Positions 1-9,546 of a stretch of 64,000 nucleotides of DNA are shown piece after piece (within the stretch, counting starts at the first letter, position 1; each line of letters opens with the position of its first letter). Made by a program: the position numbers and the translations under genes. Below the pieces are notes generated by a model. It did not search any database and was not told the origin of the DNA. It saw only the letters and a program-made list of their open reading frames with translations. The stretch spans positions 55,775,058-55,839,057 of the forward strand of contig CM031615.1 in the NCBI GenBank assembly GCA_018398815.1, read 5' to 3'. Origin of the DNA: Conus ventricosus (taxonomy: Eukaryota > Mollusca > Gastropoda > Neogastropoda > Conidae).

Positions 1-94
1 ACTTGCATCTTATCACAACTATGATAATACACCTACATTCATTGGTATTGGTTTTACGATGAAAGACCTATTTACCCTATATTCATTTGACAAC

Positions 95-310
95 TTTTAT
101 GATTACCGAACATTCGTACCAGTGGACTATAAACAATATCTTCCGGTGCACAATCAATTAGTATTATCTCCCTTGACGTAACTATGAGACAAAAAACTTG
201 GAGACACGAGTGAGCGACAACGAACGCTTCATCTAATCCAGATGTTGTTCTAAACTTATCTGGTACATTCAGATCATCACCGATGATCACAAACACGCAC
301 AAACTTAACA
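95..310 (+). repeat. 5' LTR of Ty3-A
   Basis: 216 bp, matching 5038-5253 with only a few substitutions (for example position 96, and the region around 190-235). The few differences between the two LTRs suggest a fairly recent insertion, although the coding region is already damaged. Confidence 0.92.
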
Positions 311-328
311 TGGTGTCAGAACGACGAA
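311..328 (+). promoter_or_regulatory. Primer-binding site of Ty3-A
   Basis: The sequence directly after the 5' LTR starts TGGTGTCAGAACG. TGG pairs with the CCA end of a tRNA, and the following bases resemble the 3' end of a leucine tRNA. The tRNA identity is inferred from memory. Confidence 0.7.
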
Positions 329-588
329 GAAGCCAAGCCCATGGTCGGTAACACTACTGAATTAACCTTCTATTGACTCGAAGTGGAACAGCAGACTTCG
401 TTAGGATCTAGTCAACTGCGTGACGTAGGTCATCGATGTCTGCAGCGAACGGTTAATGACAACACCGCCAATATAAAGTGTTTATTCCTCTCGTGCTGTC
501 CAGACGAACACCAAAGAGGTTCTAAACAGCAACGACCCACGAGCCATTTAAGGTTTGACAGTATGGCCACATCACAAAATAACCAGTA

Positions 589-741
589 ATGAACTGGGAT
601 GCCAAAAATTTAAAAGAAGAATGGCAGAACTTTCAACAACATACAAGTTTGATGTTTCAAGGCCCACTCAAGCAAACGACGGCAGAAGCACGAGCAGCCT
701 ATCTCCTCATCTGGATTGGCCAAAAAGGCAGAGACATTTTT
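589..741 (+). pseudogene. Ty3-A gag, N-terminal piece
   Basis: The frame beginning at 589 encodes an N-terminal Gypsy gag segment. The W-x(n)-W-x2-F pattern is followed by the hallmark AYLL-IWIGQKGRDIF stretch of capsid proteins. An upstream ATG at 563 runs into TAA after eight codons, so the true start was probably there and a small change broke it. The piece stops where the LINE inserted (742). The open frame continues to 1128 only because the LINE sequence happens to be open, which creates a chimeric frame rather than a real fusion protein. The second half of gag resumes at 1265. Confidence 0.8.
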
Positions 742-1256
742 CAGAGGCGTGCAACCAGACTGCTGAAGGAATGCAAAGAAATGAACTACTATGATCGATT
801 AAAATTTTTGAACCTACATTCACTAAAGGGTAGACGACTACGAGGTGATCTTATACAGATGTTTAAAATTTTCCACGGATATGATGATGTTGACTTGCAC
901 TCCTTGTTTTCCTATGCACCTGTCAATGTTACTAGGAACTCTGCAGGAAAACTCTTTGTAATGCATGCCAGAACTAACAAGCGCAAATTCTCATTTTCTT
1001 TTAGAGTTGTTAACCCATGGAATGCATTACCTTCATCAGTTAAATTTGCAAAATCTGTGAATGAGTTCAAGAACCTGATCGACAAACTGCCCCAGCTAGA
1101 AGATCTATTTTATGGCTATGACGAGTAGAAACCCATTAGGTACGACCAATCTAGATAAAAATAACCAGAACCAAACCAGGAGGGGACAAATATTAGACCT
1201 CGCGGTCTAGGCGTAATCAAAACGCCGTCCCTATTACTACTACTACTACTACTACT
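742..1256 (+). mobile_element. 5'-truncated CR1-like LINE (family A, copy 1) inside gag
   Basis: Encodes only the C-terminal end of a LINE reverse-transcriptase ORF, from a QRRATRLLKEC motif through LHSLKGRRLRGDL and FSFRVVNPWNALP to a stop at 1126-1128. A 3' UTR with a GC-rich inverted motif and a (CTA)n tail near 1232-1258 follows. Two further copies in this window (5290-7013 and 16925-18140) share the protein and tail. It is flanked by the 8-bp repeat ACATTTTT (734-741 and 1257-1264), a target-site duplication of target-primed reverse transcription; two of the eight bases could also belong to the tail. Confidence 0.88.
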
Positions 1257-1264
1257 ACATTTTT

Positions 1265-1947
1265 AATTCATGGGGACTTTCTCAAGACGAAGCAAAGGAT
1301 GTCAACACAATCATCCAAAAATTCAAAGAACACACAGAGCCAAAAACAAACAAAGTATTTGCAAGGTACATCTTTCACGAAAGAATACAGAAAGAAAATG
1401 AAACTTTTGCTGAATTTGTCACTGATTTGCGCAACCTCGTACAAAACTGTGGCTATTCCCCAGAACTAAAGGACGAAATGGTGCGTGACCACATTGTTGC
1501 AGGCATCCGCTCACAAGAAATTCGTGAAAAACTCTTAACAGAAGGTGACAAGCTCATTATGAGCAGTGCTATAGACATTGGCATTGCACATGAAACTACA
1601 CAAGAGCGGTTGAAATCAATGTTAGCAGCATCAAACCACAGCCAGTAGACACAATCAGAAAGCCGTCTACTAGAGATGGTTTCGGACAACACCAACCTCA
1701 AAGATCTCCATACATCACCTCATGCAAAAACTGTGGAGGTAAACACAGGAGACAAGAATGCCCAGCTTTTGGTTCCACCTGCAACTACTGCCATAAACAA
1801 AATCATTGGGCTAAAGTATGCCTTGCAAAAAGTCGGCATGAAACACAGAAGAAAGGAAGAAATGTACACTCAATTGAAGAGGAACAAGATGATGACAGCA
1901 ATTTCTATGTAAACACCATATCCAACAAAAATGAAACTCCTAACACT
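1265..1947 (+). pseudogene. Ty3-A gag, C-terminal piece with zinc knuckles
   Basis: Directly after the LINE target duplication, frame 2 continues gag capsid: W-G-L-S-Q-D-E, then F-x-E-F-V-T-D-L-R-N-L-V typical of the Gypsy capsid C-terminal domain, to a stop at 1646-1648. From about 1650 coding moves to frame 1, implying one lost base. Frame 1 has two zinc knuckles at about 1723-1830: a CX2CX3HX4C finger and CNYCHKQNHWAKVC (CX2CX4HX4C), which bind RNA in nucleocapsid. An acidic stretch (EEEQDDDS) follows before the protease. Confidence 0.85.
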
Positions 1948-2451
1948 GTGAGTGCTGACATACAAATTGGAACAAGTGATACGATTCGTTTCAAAATCAA
2001 CACTCTCAAGAATCTGTCATGCAGACCAAAAATCACTCCGTGTAAAGAAAAACTCATCAGCTACACAGGTCAGCCTTTGAACATCTCTGGCAAAGTAACC
2101 CTTCAAGCAAGTTACAAAGGCAACACACTCCAAGGATCATTCTACGTTGCTGATACCTCTTCCCAACCAATCCTTGGACTTCAGGCATCATTACAACTAC
2201 AGCTCATCCAAATCATCATGTCTGTCGAATCCAGTCCAATGACAAAAGAAGAAGTACTCAAAGAACACAGTGAAGCCTTCACTGGACTAGGATCCCTTGA
2301 TGGTGAACTCCATATTCACATGAAAGAAGACGCCATACCAGTCGTCCATGCACCCCGCCGGGTTCCGCATGCGATAAAAGAAAGCCTCAAAACAGAACTT
2401 GTAAACATGGGAAAAAAAAGATGTGATAACCAAAGTGACAGAACCTACTGA
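1948..2451 (+). pseudogene. Ty3-A protease remnant and start of RT
   Basis: Frame 1 reads a retropepsin-like region (DIQIGTSDTIRFKINT) that passes straight into the flap-side sequence (SCRPKITPCKEKLISYTGQP). The catalytic D-T/S-G triplet expected after F-K-I is absent, consistent with an internal deletion of a dozen or so codons. Downstream is the pre-RT linker (EEVLKEHSEAFTGLGSLDGE). The frame ends at 2451 because the A-run near 2410-2418 shifts it. Known for the family: the aspartic protease dimer needs DTG, so this copy cannot process its polyprotein. Confidence 0.8.
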
Positions 2452-2490
2452 TTGGGTAAACTCACTTGTGATCACTGAAAAAAAAAAAAA

Positions 2491-4950
2491 GGAAAACTGC
2501 GTGTATGTTTAGACCCAAGAGACCTAAACAAAGCCATCAAAAGACCACACTACCCTCTACCAACACTGGATGATGCCCTTGCAAAACTAACAGGCGCAAA
2601 ATACTTCTCAAAACTGGATGCCCAGTCAGGATACTGGCAACTCAAACTGGATGAAAATTCTTCATACCTTACTACCTTCAACACACCCTTTGGCAGATAT
2701 CGATTCAAACGCTTACCCTTTGGCATTGTATCTGCCCAAGACGAATTCCAAAGAAAAATGGATGAAGTTTTCGAAGGCCTACCAGGTGTCACACCTCTTA
2801 TCAATGATGTCATCATCAGTGGAACAACTGCAGAAGAACACAACATGAACCTGAAAGCAGCACTGATTCGAGCCGAAGAGCAAAACCTCAAACTAAACCC
2901 AGAGAAACTGGAAGTTGGAGTGACTGAAGTTGAGTACTTCGGACATGTAATTTCAGACGAAGGCCTGAAACCAGATCCCTCCAAAGTGAAGGCAGTTCAG
3001 GACATGCCTCATCCAAACAACAAAAAGGAACTTCACACCACACTCGGCATGATCAACTACCTCGCCAAATTTGCCCCACAGCTGTCAGACGTCACTAAGC
3101 CAATGCGTGACCTACTCAGGGATGATGCAGAATTCCTTTGGGACAAGCCCCAGCAAGAAGCACTGGAAAAAGCAAAGTCTGCCATCCTAAGCCAGCCAGT
3201 TCTTGCATATTTTGACCCTTCCAAACCAGTAACACTGCAAGTTGACGCCAGCAAGTTCGGACTTGGTGCAGCCGTATTCCAAGAAGGAAAACCAGTCGCT
3301 TTCGCATCCAAGTCTCTTACTCAAACTGAACAGAACTATGCACAGATTGAAAAAGATCTTCTGGCAATCGTCTTTGGATGCAAACGGTTTCATCAATATA
3401 TCTATGGTCAGAAGATCACAGTGGAATCAGACCACAAACCTTTGGAGTCCATTGCAAAAAAATCTCTTGAAAACACTCCAACACGCCTCCAACGGATGTT
3501 CTTACAACTACAGAAATATGACTTGAACATAGTCCATGTTCCTGGAAAACTCATCCCAGTGGCTGATGCACTGTCTCGAAAATTTCTACCAGCTGAACCA
3601 AGAGACATCCCAGATGATCCTGAATTTCAAGTCCACAGTGTTCTCAACAATATGCCCATCAGTGACAACAAAATGCAAGAAATCCGGAAGGCCAGCAGAG
3701 AGGACAAACAACTACAGATATTGCAATCAACCATCCATGATGGCTGGCCAGACCGACGGCAAGACTGCAACAAAAACATCCTCGAATTTTGGAATTTCAA
3801 GGATGAACTGACAAGCATTGATGACATTCTCCTAAAAGGGGAGAAGATCCTGATCCCAACAGTTCTCCGGAAAGAAATGATCCAAAAAATTCATACAGGT
3901 CATCTTGGAGTTGAAAAAACCAAACAACGAGCAAGAAACATCTTGTTTTGGCCAGGTATGCCAATCAACATTGAAAAACACATTGCCAAGTGCCACATCT
4001 GTACCCCAAGTGCACGGTCAAATCCCAAGGAACCCCTTCTTCCTCATCCTATTCCTTCACGCCCGTGGGAAAAGATAGGCGTGGACCTATTCACATGGAA
4101 CAACAAATCATACATGGTTTCTGTTGACTACTACAGCCGATTCTTTGAGATTGATGAATTACCCAACACCTCATCTGCTATGGTCATCAGAAAACTCTCT
4201 GTTCACTTCGCTCGGCATGGGATTCCTGAAACAGTCATGAGTGACAACGGTCCTCAATTTATATCCGAAGACTTCAAAAACTTCGCCTCAACATGGGACT
4301 TTCATCACATCACTTCGAGCCCAGGATATCCTCAATCAAACGGTCTCGCAGAAAAAACAGTCCAAACTGTCAAAAGCATACTCGACAAGGCCAAGCGAGA
4401 GAACCAAAGTCCCCTGCTCAACATACTGGAATACCACAGCACGCCTGTGGACAATTTGGCATCACCAGCCCAACTTCTAATGGGACGTCAACTTCGTTCC
4501 ATCCTTCCTACCACCAACAGGCATTTGATTCCAAAGACAATAGAGCACCGCCGTTTTCAGGACAGACGTACTCAACTCCAGTCCAATCAAAAGTGGTACT
4601 ATGACAGGACTGCACACCCCCTGCCACCAATGCAGTCTAGTGATCGCATCCATGTGCAACTGTCCAGAGGAGACAGTTGGAAACCTGCTGTCATCACCAA
4701 CCAGTGTGCTGAACCCCGTTCATACACAGTGCAGACTGATGATGGTGCAGTCTACCGGCGCAATCGTCATTTCCTGAGACATGCAGCACGAGACCAAAGT
4801 GGAACCACAGATAGTGCCAGGATTCCAAACTCCGACACTCCAGACCAAGTACTTGAACCAACACCTGTCCCTTCTGACAACGCTGGACCTGCACCATATA
4901 GAACCAGGAGTGGCCGCACTGTGCGAGTTCCAAATAGAATGGACTGTTAA
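2491..4950 (+). pseudogene. Ty3-A pol: RT, RNase H and integrase (long open frame, catalytic change in RT)
   Basis: Frame 1 is open from the poly-A run at 2477-2490 to TAA at 4948-4950. RT: LRVCLDPRDLNKAI, KLDAQSGYWQL, PFGRYRFKRLPFG and LINDVIISG, where the YxDD box has N for the first D. RNase H: LQVDASKFGLGAAV, EKDLLAIVFGCKRFHQY and ESDHKPLE, acidic residues present. Integrase: HX3-H...CHIC zinc finger near 3900-4010, then the DDE core with D in GVDLF (about 4080), D in SDNGPQF (about 4240) and E in GLAEKTVQT (about 4350), all intact. A GPY/F-like C-terminus ends in a basic YRTRSGRTVRVP tail. RNase H and integrase look functional in sequence while RT does not. A short-read error at one base could explain D to N, but the protease loss cannot be explained that way. 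Confidence 0.9.
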
Positions 4951-5024
4951 ATTCTAAACTTCATCATGACAGTGTTTTACAGAAACTGAATAAATGAGAA
5001 CCGGATTAACAGAATAAAAACATT

Positions 5025-5037
5025 AAAAAAAGGGAGA
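5025..5037 (+). promoter_or_regulatory. Polypurine tract of Ty3-A
   Basis: AAAAAAAGGGAGA immediately before the 3' LTR is the expected plus-strand primer of reverse transcription. Confidence 0.85.
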
Positions 5038-5253
5038 TGTTATGATTACCGAACATTCGTACCAGTGGACTATAAACAATATCTTCCGGTGCACAATCAA
5101 TTAGTATCATCTCCCTTGACGTAACTATGAGACAAAAAATTTGGAGACACGAGTGAGCGACAATGAACACTTCATCTAATCCAGATGTTGTTCTAAACTT
5201 ATCTAGTACATTCAGATCATCACCGATGATCACAAACACGCACAAACTTAACA
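5038..5253 (+). repeat. 3' LTR of Ty3-A
   Basis: 216-bp copy of 95-310 starting TGTTATGATT and ending CTTAACA; the target duplication ACAAC follows at 5254-5258. Its last CA merges into an (ACA)n run in the flank. Confidence 0.92.
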
Positions 5254-5911
5254 ACAACAACAACAAAAAGTGTTTGCTGGACAATCAAAGCAGGATGAAA
5301 TTATGTAAATGAATTGTTGTTGTTGATTTCAACAAAGGTGATTACAATAAATTAAACAATATTGTTGAAAATACAGACTGGAGTGAGCTAGACAATACTG
5401 ATGTGGAGAATGCATGGAGTATGATAAAAGATGTGCTAAATGCTGGGGTTGAGGAATGTGTCCCGAAAGTGAAAGTTAATAATATAAAACGATTCAAACC
5501 TATATGGCTAGACAAGAAAGCTATGAGAAAAATAAAATTAAAAAGAAATATAATGCCTATAAAAGATATTTAAAGACAAAACATGGTACAGACTATGATA
5601 GATATATATTATAGTAAGGAATGAATGTGCTAAACTACTGAAAAAAAACAAGAAGGAATTATGAGAAAAATATTGCTAAGGAAGGTAAAACTAATCCAAA
5701 AAAATTTTGGAATTATGTGCAAGAAAGGACAAAAGAGTCAGAAGAAATAAATGTAAAAAGTGGAATCCCCCAGGGTAGTGTATTGGGTCCAATTTTATTT
5801 ACAGTATTTATAAATGACTTACCGGATTCACTGCACCGTACTTGTAAAATCTTCGCTGATGATACTTAACTGTACGACAAAGTTACTAATGGTGATTGCA
5901 TTCAAGAGGAC

Positions 5912-6598
5912 TTGTTAAAACTACAGGACTGGTCAGATACTTGTAATCTATATTTTAATGTGTCAAAATGTCATGTTATGCATGTTGGTGGAAAAAAAAA
6001 AGAAATAGATAGAAGGGAGTATTTCATGAAAATAGGTAATGAGGTACAGAAAATAAGTACTTGTGAGACAGAAAAGGATTTGGGAGTCATTTTCGATAAT
6101 GAGCTTTTATTTGATCCACATATAAAGGGAATTGTAAATAAGGGAAATCAAATGTTAGGTATCATTAAAAGAACATTTCAGTACTTAGACAAATATACTT
6201 TTCTAAAACTATTTATGGCTTTTGTAAGGCCTCATTCAGAATATGCCAATGTTGTTTAGAATCCATACTTGAAAAGGCAATCAAAAATGATAGAAAATGT
6301 ACAAAGAAGAGGAACTAGATTACTGGTAGAATACAAAAATATGTCTTATGTGGAACGGCTCCAGTTTTTACAGTTACACTCTCTTAAGGGTAGAAGGATA
6401 TGGGGGGATTTAATACAAGTGTATAAAATAATGAATGGCTTGGACAATGTATCAACTGAAACATTTTTTTCCTTCTCACCCGTTAGCGTGACAAGAAATT
6501 TAGAAGGTAAGATAAGATAAGATAATGTTGCTTATAGCCCAGCCGACCGCAAAGGGCCATATCAGGGCTGTCACCACGTTAAAATCAACTCACCAGTC

Positions 6599-6634
<36 letters not shown>

Positions 6635-6870
6635 TTCACACATCTTGTTAAATGACATCGTCTACAAACGCACCAGAAACTAATTTAGAAGGTAAAGTTT
6701 TTGTCAAACATAGAACTACTAACAAACGAGCGTTCAGTTTCTCTAACAGAGTTGTTAAATTGTGGAACTCAATACCTGTTGAAATCAAATTTATTAACAA
6801 TATTAACAAATTCAAGAATTTCCTGGATAACAACACAGATTTCAAAATTTTATTCATGGAAATAGATTGA
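5912..6870 (+). pseudogene. RT C-terminal ORF of family-A LINE copy 2
   Basis: Two open pieces (5912-6259 and 6269-6520) and a third after the SINE (to 6870) form the thumb and C-terminal region of a CR1-like RT. Motifs are DLGVIFDNELLFDPHI, FLKLFMAFVRPHSEYANVV and VTRNLEGK. The piece after the insertion restarts at the duplicated LEGK codons. The corresponding part of copy 3 (about 17240-17700) is clearly the same protein family. Confidence 0.8.
6511..6681 (-). mobile_element. SINE-like insertion with 14-bp target duplication
   Basis: The 14-bp repeat AATTTAGAAGGTAA occurs at 6497-6510 and 6682-6695 and brackets 171 bp that is foreign to the LINE. Read on the minus strand it contains CCCTGATATGGCCCTTTGCGG followed by CTGGGCTATAAGCAAC and a (TTATC)n run. 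To my recollection this resembles the conserved 3' domain of mollusc SINEs. A ~30-nt homopolymer (A on +, T on -) sits inside it. The orientation is inferred from the pentanucleotide tail. Confidence 0.7.
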
Positions 6871-7113
6871 AGCAATTTTTGCTAATAGTGACTGAATAGG
6901 CATGCCGTAGACCCTAGAAAAACAAAACAAATAGGACAACAAAAGAAGGGGCGTAAAAAGGCCGAAAGGCCTAGGCTACAAGCCAGCCCTCTACTACTGC
7001 TACTACTACTACAGTTATAATGCATTGAAGCAGACCCAAGGCTTCGTAATGATCCCATGTGAATTGCAAAAAGGAAAATTTTTATTCTAAAATTACGTTT
7101 AATCTAACATACT

Positions 7114-7244
7114 TACCGTGGCTCACTAATGCAATAAGCGGCAGCAATTTGCCATCCCTGCCTCGTATACAATAAAGTCCGTACGGACAACAAAACCCTT
7201 GAAAGGGCCTCGTGCCTTGCGCATGCTCAGAACCATCCTCTTTT
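7114..7244. repeat. Left inverted terminal repeat of the DIRS element
   Basis: Starts TACCGTGGCTCACTAATGCA and is the reverse complement of 12525-12654. It includes CCGTACGG, a self-complementary core. Confidence 0.93.
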
Positions 7245-7316
7245 CGAGGTATATCAAACCCTGACTGAGAACTCCTGATGGAACCAGGAAGGCGGGGAGG
7301 TAGGGAGGGCCTCTGC

Positions 7317-7407
7317 GTGAGCCACGGTAAGTATGTTAGATTAAACGTAATTTTAGAATAAAAATTTCCTTTTAATTACACATACTATACCGTGGCTCAC
7401 TAATGCA
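7317..7407. repeat. Internal complementary region (ICR) of the DIRS element
   Basis: 7317-7370 is the reverse complement of the left outer end (about 7071-7124). 7371-7407 is the reverse complement of the right outer end (about 12636-12672). The ICR therefore equals the reverse complement of a right-end/left-end junction. In DIRS-1 this region is thought to template circle closure before recombinase integration. Confidence 0.88.
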
Positions 7408-8555
7408 GAGTCGCACTACCTGGAAGGAGGGCTCACCTGGTTACCGCCTGGAGGAGCGAGAAGAGCCGGAGCGTGCGGCGGAGATGGAGAGTTGGGCCAC
7501 CACCGCTGATGCGATGCCCCTAGACCCATCATCGTGCAGACGAGAAACGTCGCGCAGGTAGAATTGGATGAAGGTGCCAGGGGAACGCCAATATGTGGCA
7601 TCTAACACACTCTGAATGCTGGCATTATGAGCTACTGCCAGCGAAGACGCCCATGCCCTAATCTCATGAGGTCTTGGTGAGAAAACAGCCAAATCTCCTT
7701 CAGGTCTCGCGTACGCAGCTTTAATGACTTCTCTCAGTCAACGAGAGATGGAAGAGCGCCTGATGTCCTCCTTATCACCTTCGTTGTAAGAGAGAAACAG
7801 GTGGCGCTGCTTGGAGCGAGAAGATTTCGAGCGTTTCCTATACTCCCACAGAGCGCGCACCGGACAGAGAGTGCGGTCTTCGTCGTCTGGGGCGAGAATA
7901 GAAGTGAGAGGAAGAATGGAGATAGTCGGTGAAGGAGAACCTGGCAACTGGTTTTAACCTAAAAATTCTGGGAGGAGGCGAAGAGATATCGAGCCATCCG
8001 GTTCGGAAGCGACGTCCCCAGGTAGGCCACTAAGGGCATGGACTTCACTGCAGCGTCTCCCTGAGGCCAGGGAAACGAGAAAGGCTGTTTTGAAGGAAAG
8101 GAATTTCAGAGAACACTCCCGGATGGGCTCGTAAGGGAGAGCCTGAGGGAGGAGAGGACTAAGAAAAGATCCCACGCCGGGGTACGGCGGGGGCATCGGG
8201 CCTCCTGTAGGGCTGCTCCTCTGACCAGATCCCGCAGAAGAGGGTCGTCCACGAAGGAGGGGCCCCCTAATTGGCGCATAGTGGTGGAAATAGCCGCCCT
8301 GTGAACCTCAACAGAGGAGGCTGAAAGGTTTGTTTTTTTGTTTTTGTTTTTTTTTTTCTTCGATGGAAGAAAAGCTAGGTAGTTCGCCAAGTGGCATCGA
8401 GAGGGAGAATGAGGTGATACTGCGTGGTTGGAGCACCAAGAGAGCCAGCCATTCCAGTGGACACTGTGGACACTTTGGGTGCCTGGCCTGTGGGCATGTT
8501 CCACAAGGCCGATTACCGCTGGGGAGGCGCCTTGTGCAGACAGCGTGTCCCGCAC
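7408..8555 (-). pseudogene. DIRS tyrosine recombinase, broken by frameshifts
   Basis: Minus-strand frames from 8555 down to about 7441 form a phage-integrase-like recombinase in four pieces. The N-terminal SAM-like part has MRDTLSAQGASPAVIG and HRPGTQSVHSVHWNGWLSWC. The catalytic domain has the first arginine in LASGRRCSEVHAL (about 8050), the H-x-x-R box in PHEIRAWASSLA (about 7660) and the nucleophilic tyrosine in TFIQFYLRDV (about 7560). R, HxxR and Y are all visible, but the pieces lie in different frames. A T-rich run at about 8330-8360 adds a lysine-rich insert (KKKKNKNKK), probably expansion in this copy. It overlaps the RT/RNase H reading frame, as in other DIRS elements. Confidence 0.85.
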
Positions 8556-9546
8556 AGTAGCCAGGCGTGAAGATGCAGCACGATTGGATTCCCGTGTGGA
8601 ATGCCCGACCGTGGCTGAAGCAGGGACCTGCTTTTAAGGCGAGCGGTGTCGGAGGCACGTGAGACAGGTGTAACAGTTCTGGAAACCACGCTTGGGCCGG
8701 CCATCGTGGAGCCACAAGAATAAGCGTGGCTGCGTCTTCCCTTCTTTGCGGATAACTGCTCCCAGAATGGGGAACGGGGGAAAGGCATAGCCCGTCAGTC
8801 CGGACCAAGGGATGGACAGGGCGTCCACAGCCCACGCTGCCGGATCCGGAACTGGGGAGACATACAGCTGGAGACGGTGGTAGAAACCGGGTGGCGAACA
8901 GGGCTACCTGTGGTTTGAACCATACAGACCGGAGAGGTTCCAGGATAGAGTGGACGAGAGTCCATTCTGAGGGAAGAACCATGTGCGACCTGCTGAGGGA
9001 GTCTGCGAGAATGTTGATCTTCCCGGGAACGTGCTTGGCCGAGATCCGGATTGATTGTGTCTCGCACCAAAGGAGAAGCTGTTCCGCCTTCAGGGACAGG
9101 GAGTGAGAACGCGCCCCCCCTTGCTTGCTGATATAACACGCCACAGTCGTGTTGTCGGTGTTGAGGAGAACATGTTTTCCCTTCAGGAAGGGAAGAAAGT
9201 CCTTGAGGGCTTGGAACACGGCTTCCAGCTCCAGCCGACTGATATGCCAGGATCCCATCTCCGGGGACCATTGCCCGGCCGCCGTCAGAGAGCTGACGTG
9301 GGCACCCCACCCGGACTGGGACGCGTCCGTGAACAGGTCCTCCTGTGGAGGAGGGGGTGTGATGGGGACTCCCTGAGCCAGCCAGGACTGGGAGTGCCAT
9401 TGGGCCACTGATGATTGGAACCACTGACCGAGAAGGATCGGAAGGTCCCACGACTGCAACGCCTGAGACCAACGCTTGCGAAAGAGGCATTGAAACCGGC
9501 GTTTGTGCAGTCGTCTGAGGGGCACTAAGGGGGCCAAGGACTCCAT
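8308..9546 (-). pseudogene. DIRS RNase H and post-RNase H domain
   Basis: The minus frame starting at 9546 carries RNase H. Motifs are DLFTDASQSGWGAH (catalytic D), RLELEAVFQAL (E), LLNTDNTTVACYI (D) and KHVPGKINILADSLSR (final D). Downstream, in shifted frames, is the DIRS region typified by ATRF...FVSP and AWAVDALSIPWSGL (about 8830-8770). The expected YR follows. The frame is open through the RNase H core, so this part is the best preserved of the element. Confidence 0.87.

Larger units (their letters stand above)
95..5253 (+). mobile_element. Ty3/Gypsy LTR retrotransposon Ty3-A (complete structure, defective coding)
   Basis: Two near-identical 216-bp LTRs (95-310 and 5038-5253) flank an internal region coding in the order gag, protease, RT, RNase H, integrase, the order of Ty3/Gypsy (Metaviridae). 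The LTRs run TG(TT)ATGATT...CTTAACA, with T for G at position 96. The 5-bp direct repeat ACAAC at 90-94 and 5254-5258 is the target-site duplication, so both ends are defined. A primer-binding site follows the 5' LTR and a polypurine tract precedes the 3' LTR. Gag is interrupted by a LINE, the protease lacks its active site, one RT aspartate is changed and A-runs carry frameshifts, so the copy cannot move by itself. The RT-RNase H-integrase resembles the 'K02A2.6-like' Mag-lineage proteins common in molluscs; that lineage call is from memory. Confidence 0.93.
5290..7013 (+). mobile_element. CR1-like LINE, family A, copy 2 (internally deleted)
   Basis: About 5318-5580 encodes the endonuclease-to-RT linker (VENTDWSELDN, KRFKPIWLDKKAM) with frameshifts. 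Near 5755 it jumps straight to RT motif GIPQGSVLGP, so the RT fingers and first catalytic aspartate are deleted. The catalytic box FADDT is followed by an in-frame TAA, and TAG interrupts the frame at about 6257. The C-terminus (KRQSKMIENVQRRGTR, LHSLKGRRIWGDL, FSNRVVKLWNSIP) continues to TGA at 6868-6870. The 3' UTR ends in a (CTA)n-like tail at 6990-7013. A SINE-like insertion splits the C-terminal coding part at 6511-6681. Confidence 0.87.

Noticed and set aside
589..1128. Apparent 179-codon protein fusing gag and LINE RT
   Set aside because: It is a by-product of the LINE insertion in gag, shown by the target duplication at 734-741 and 1257-1264, not a real fusion gene.
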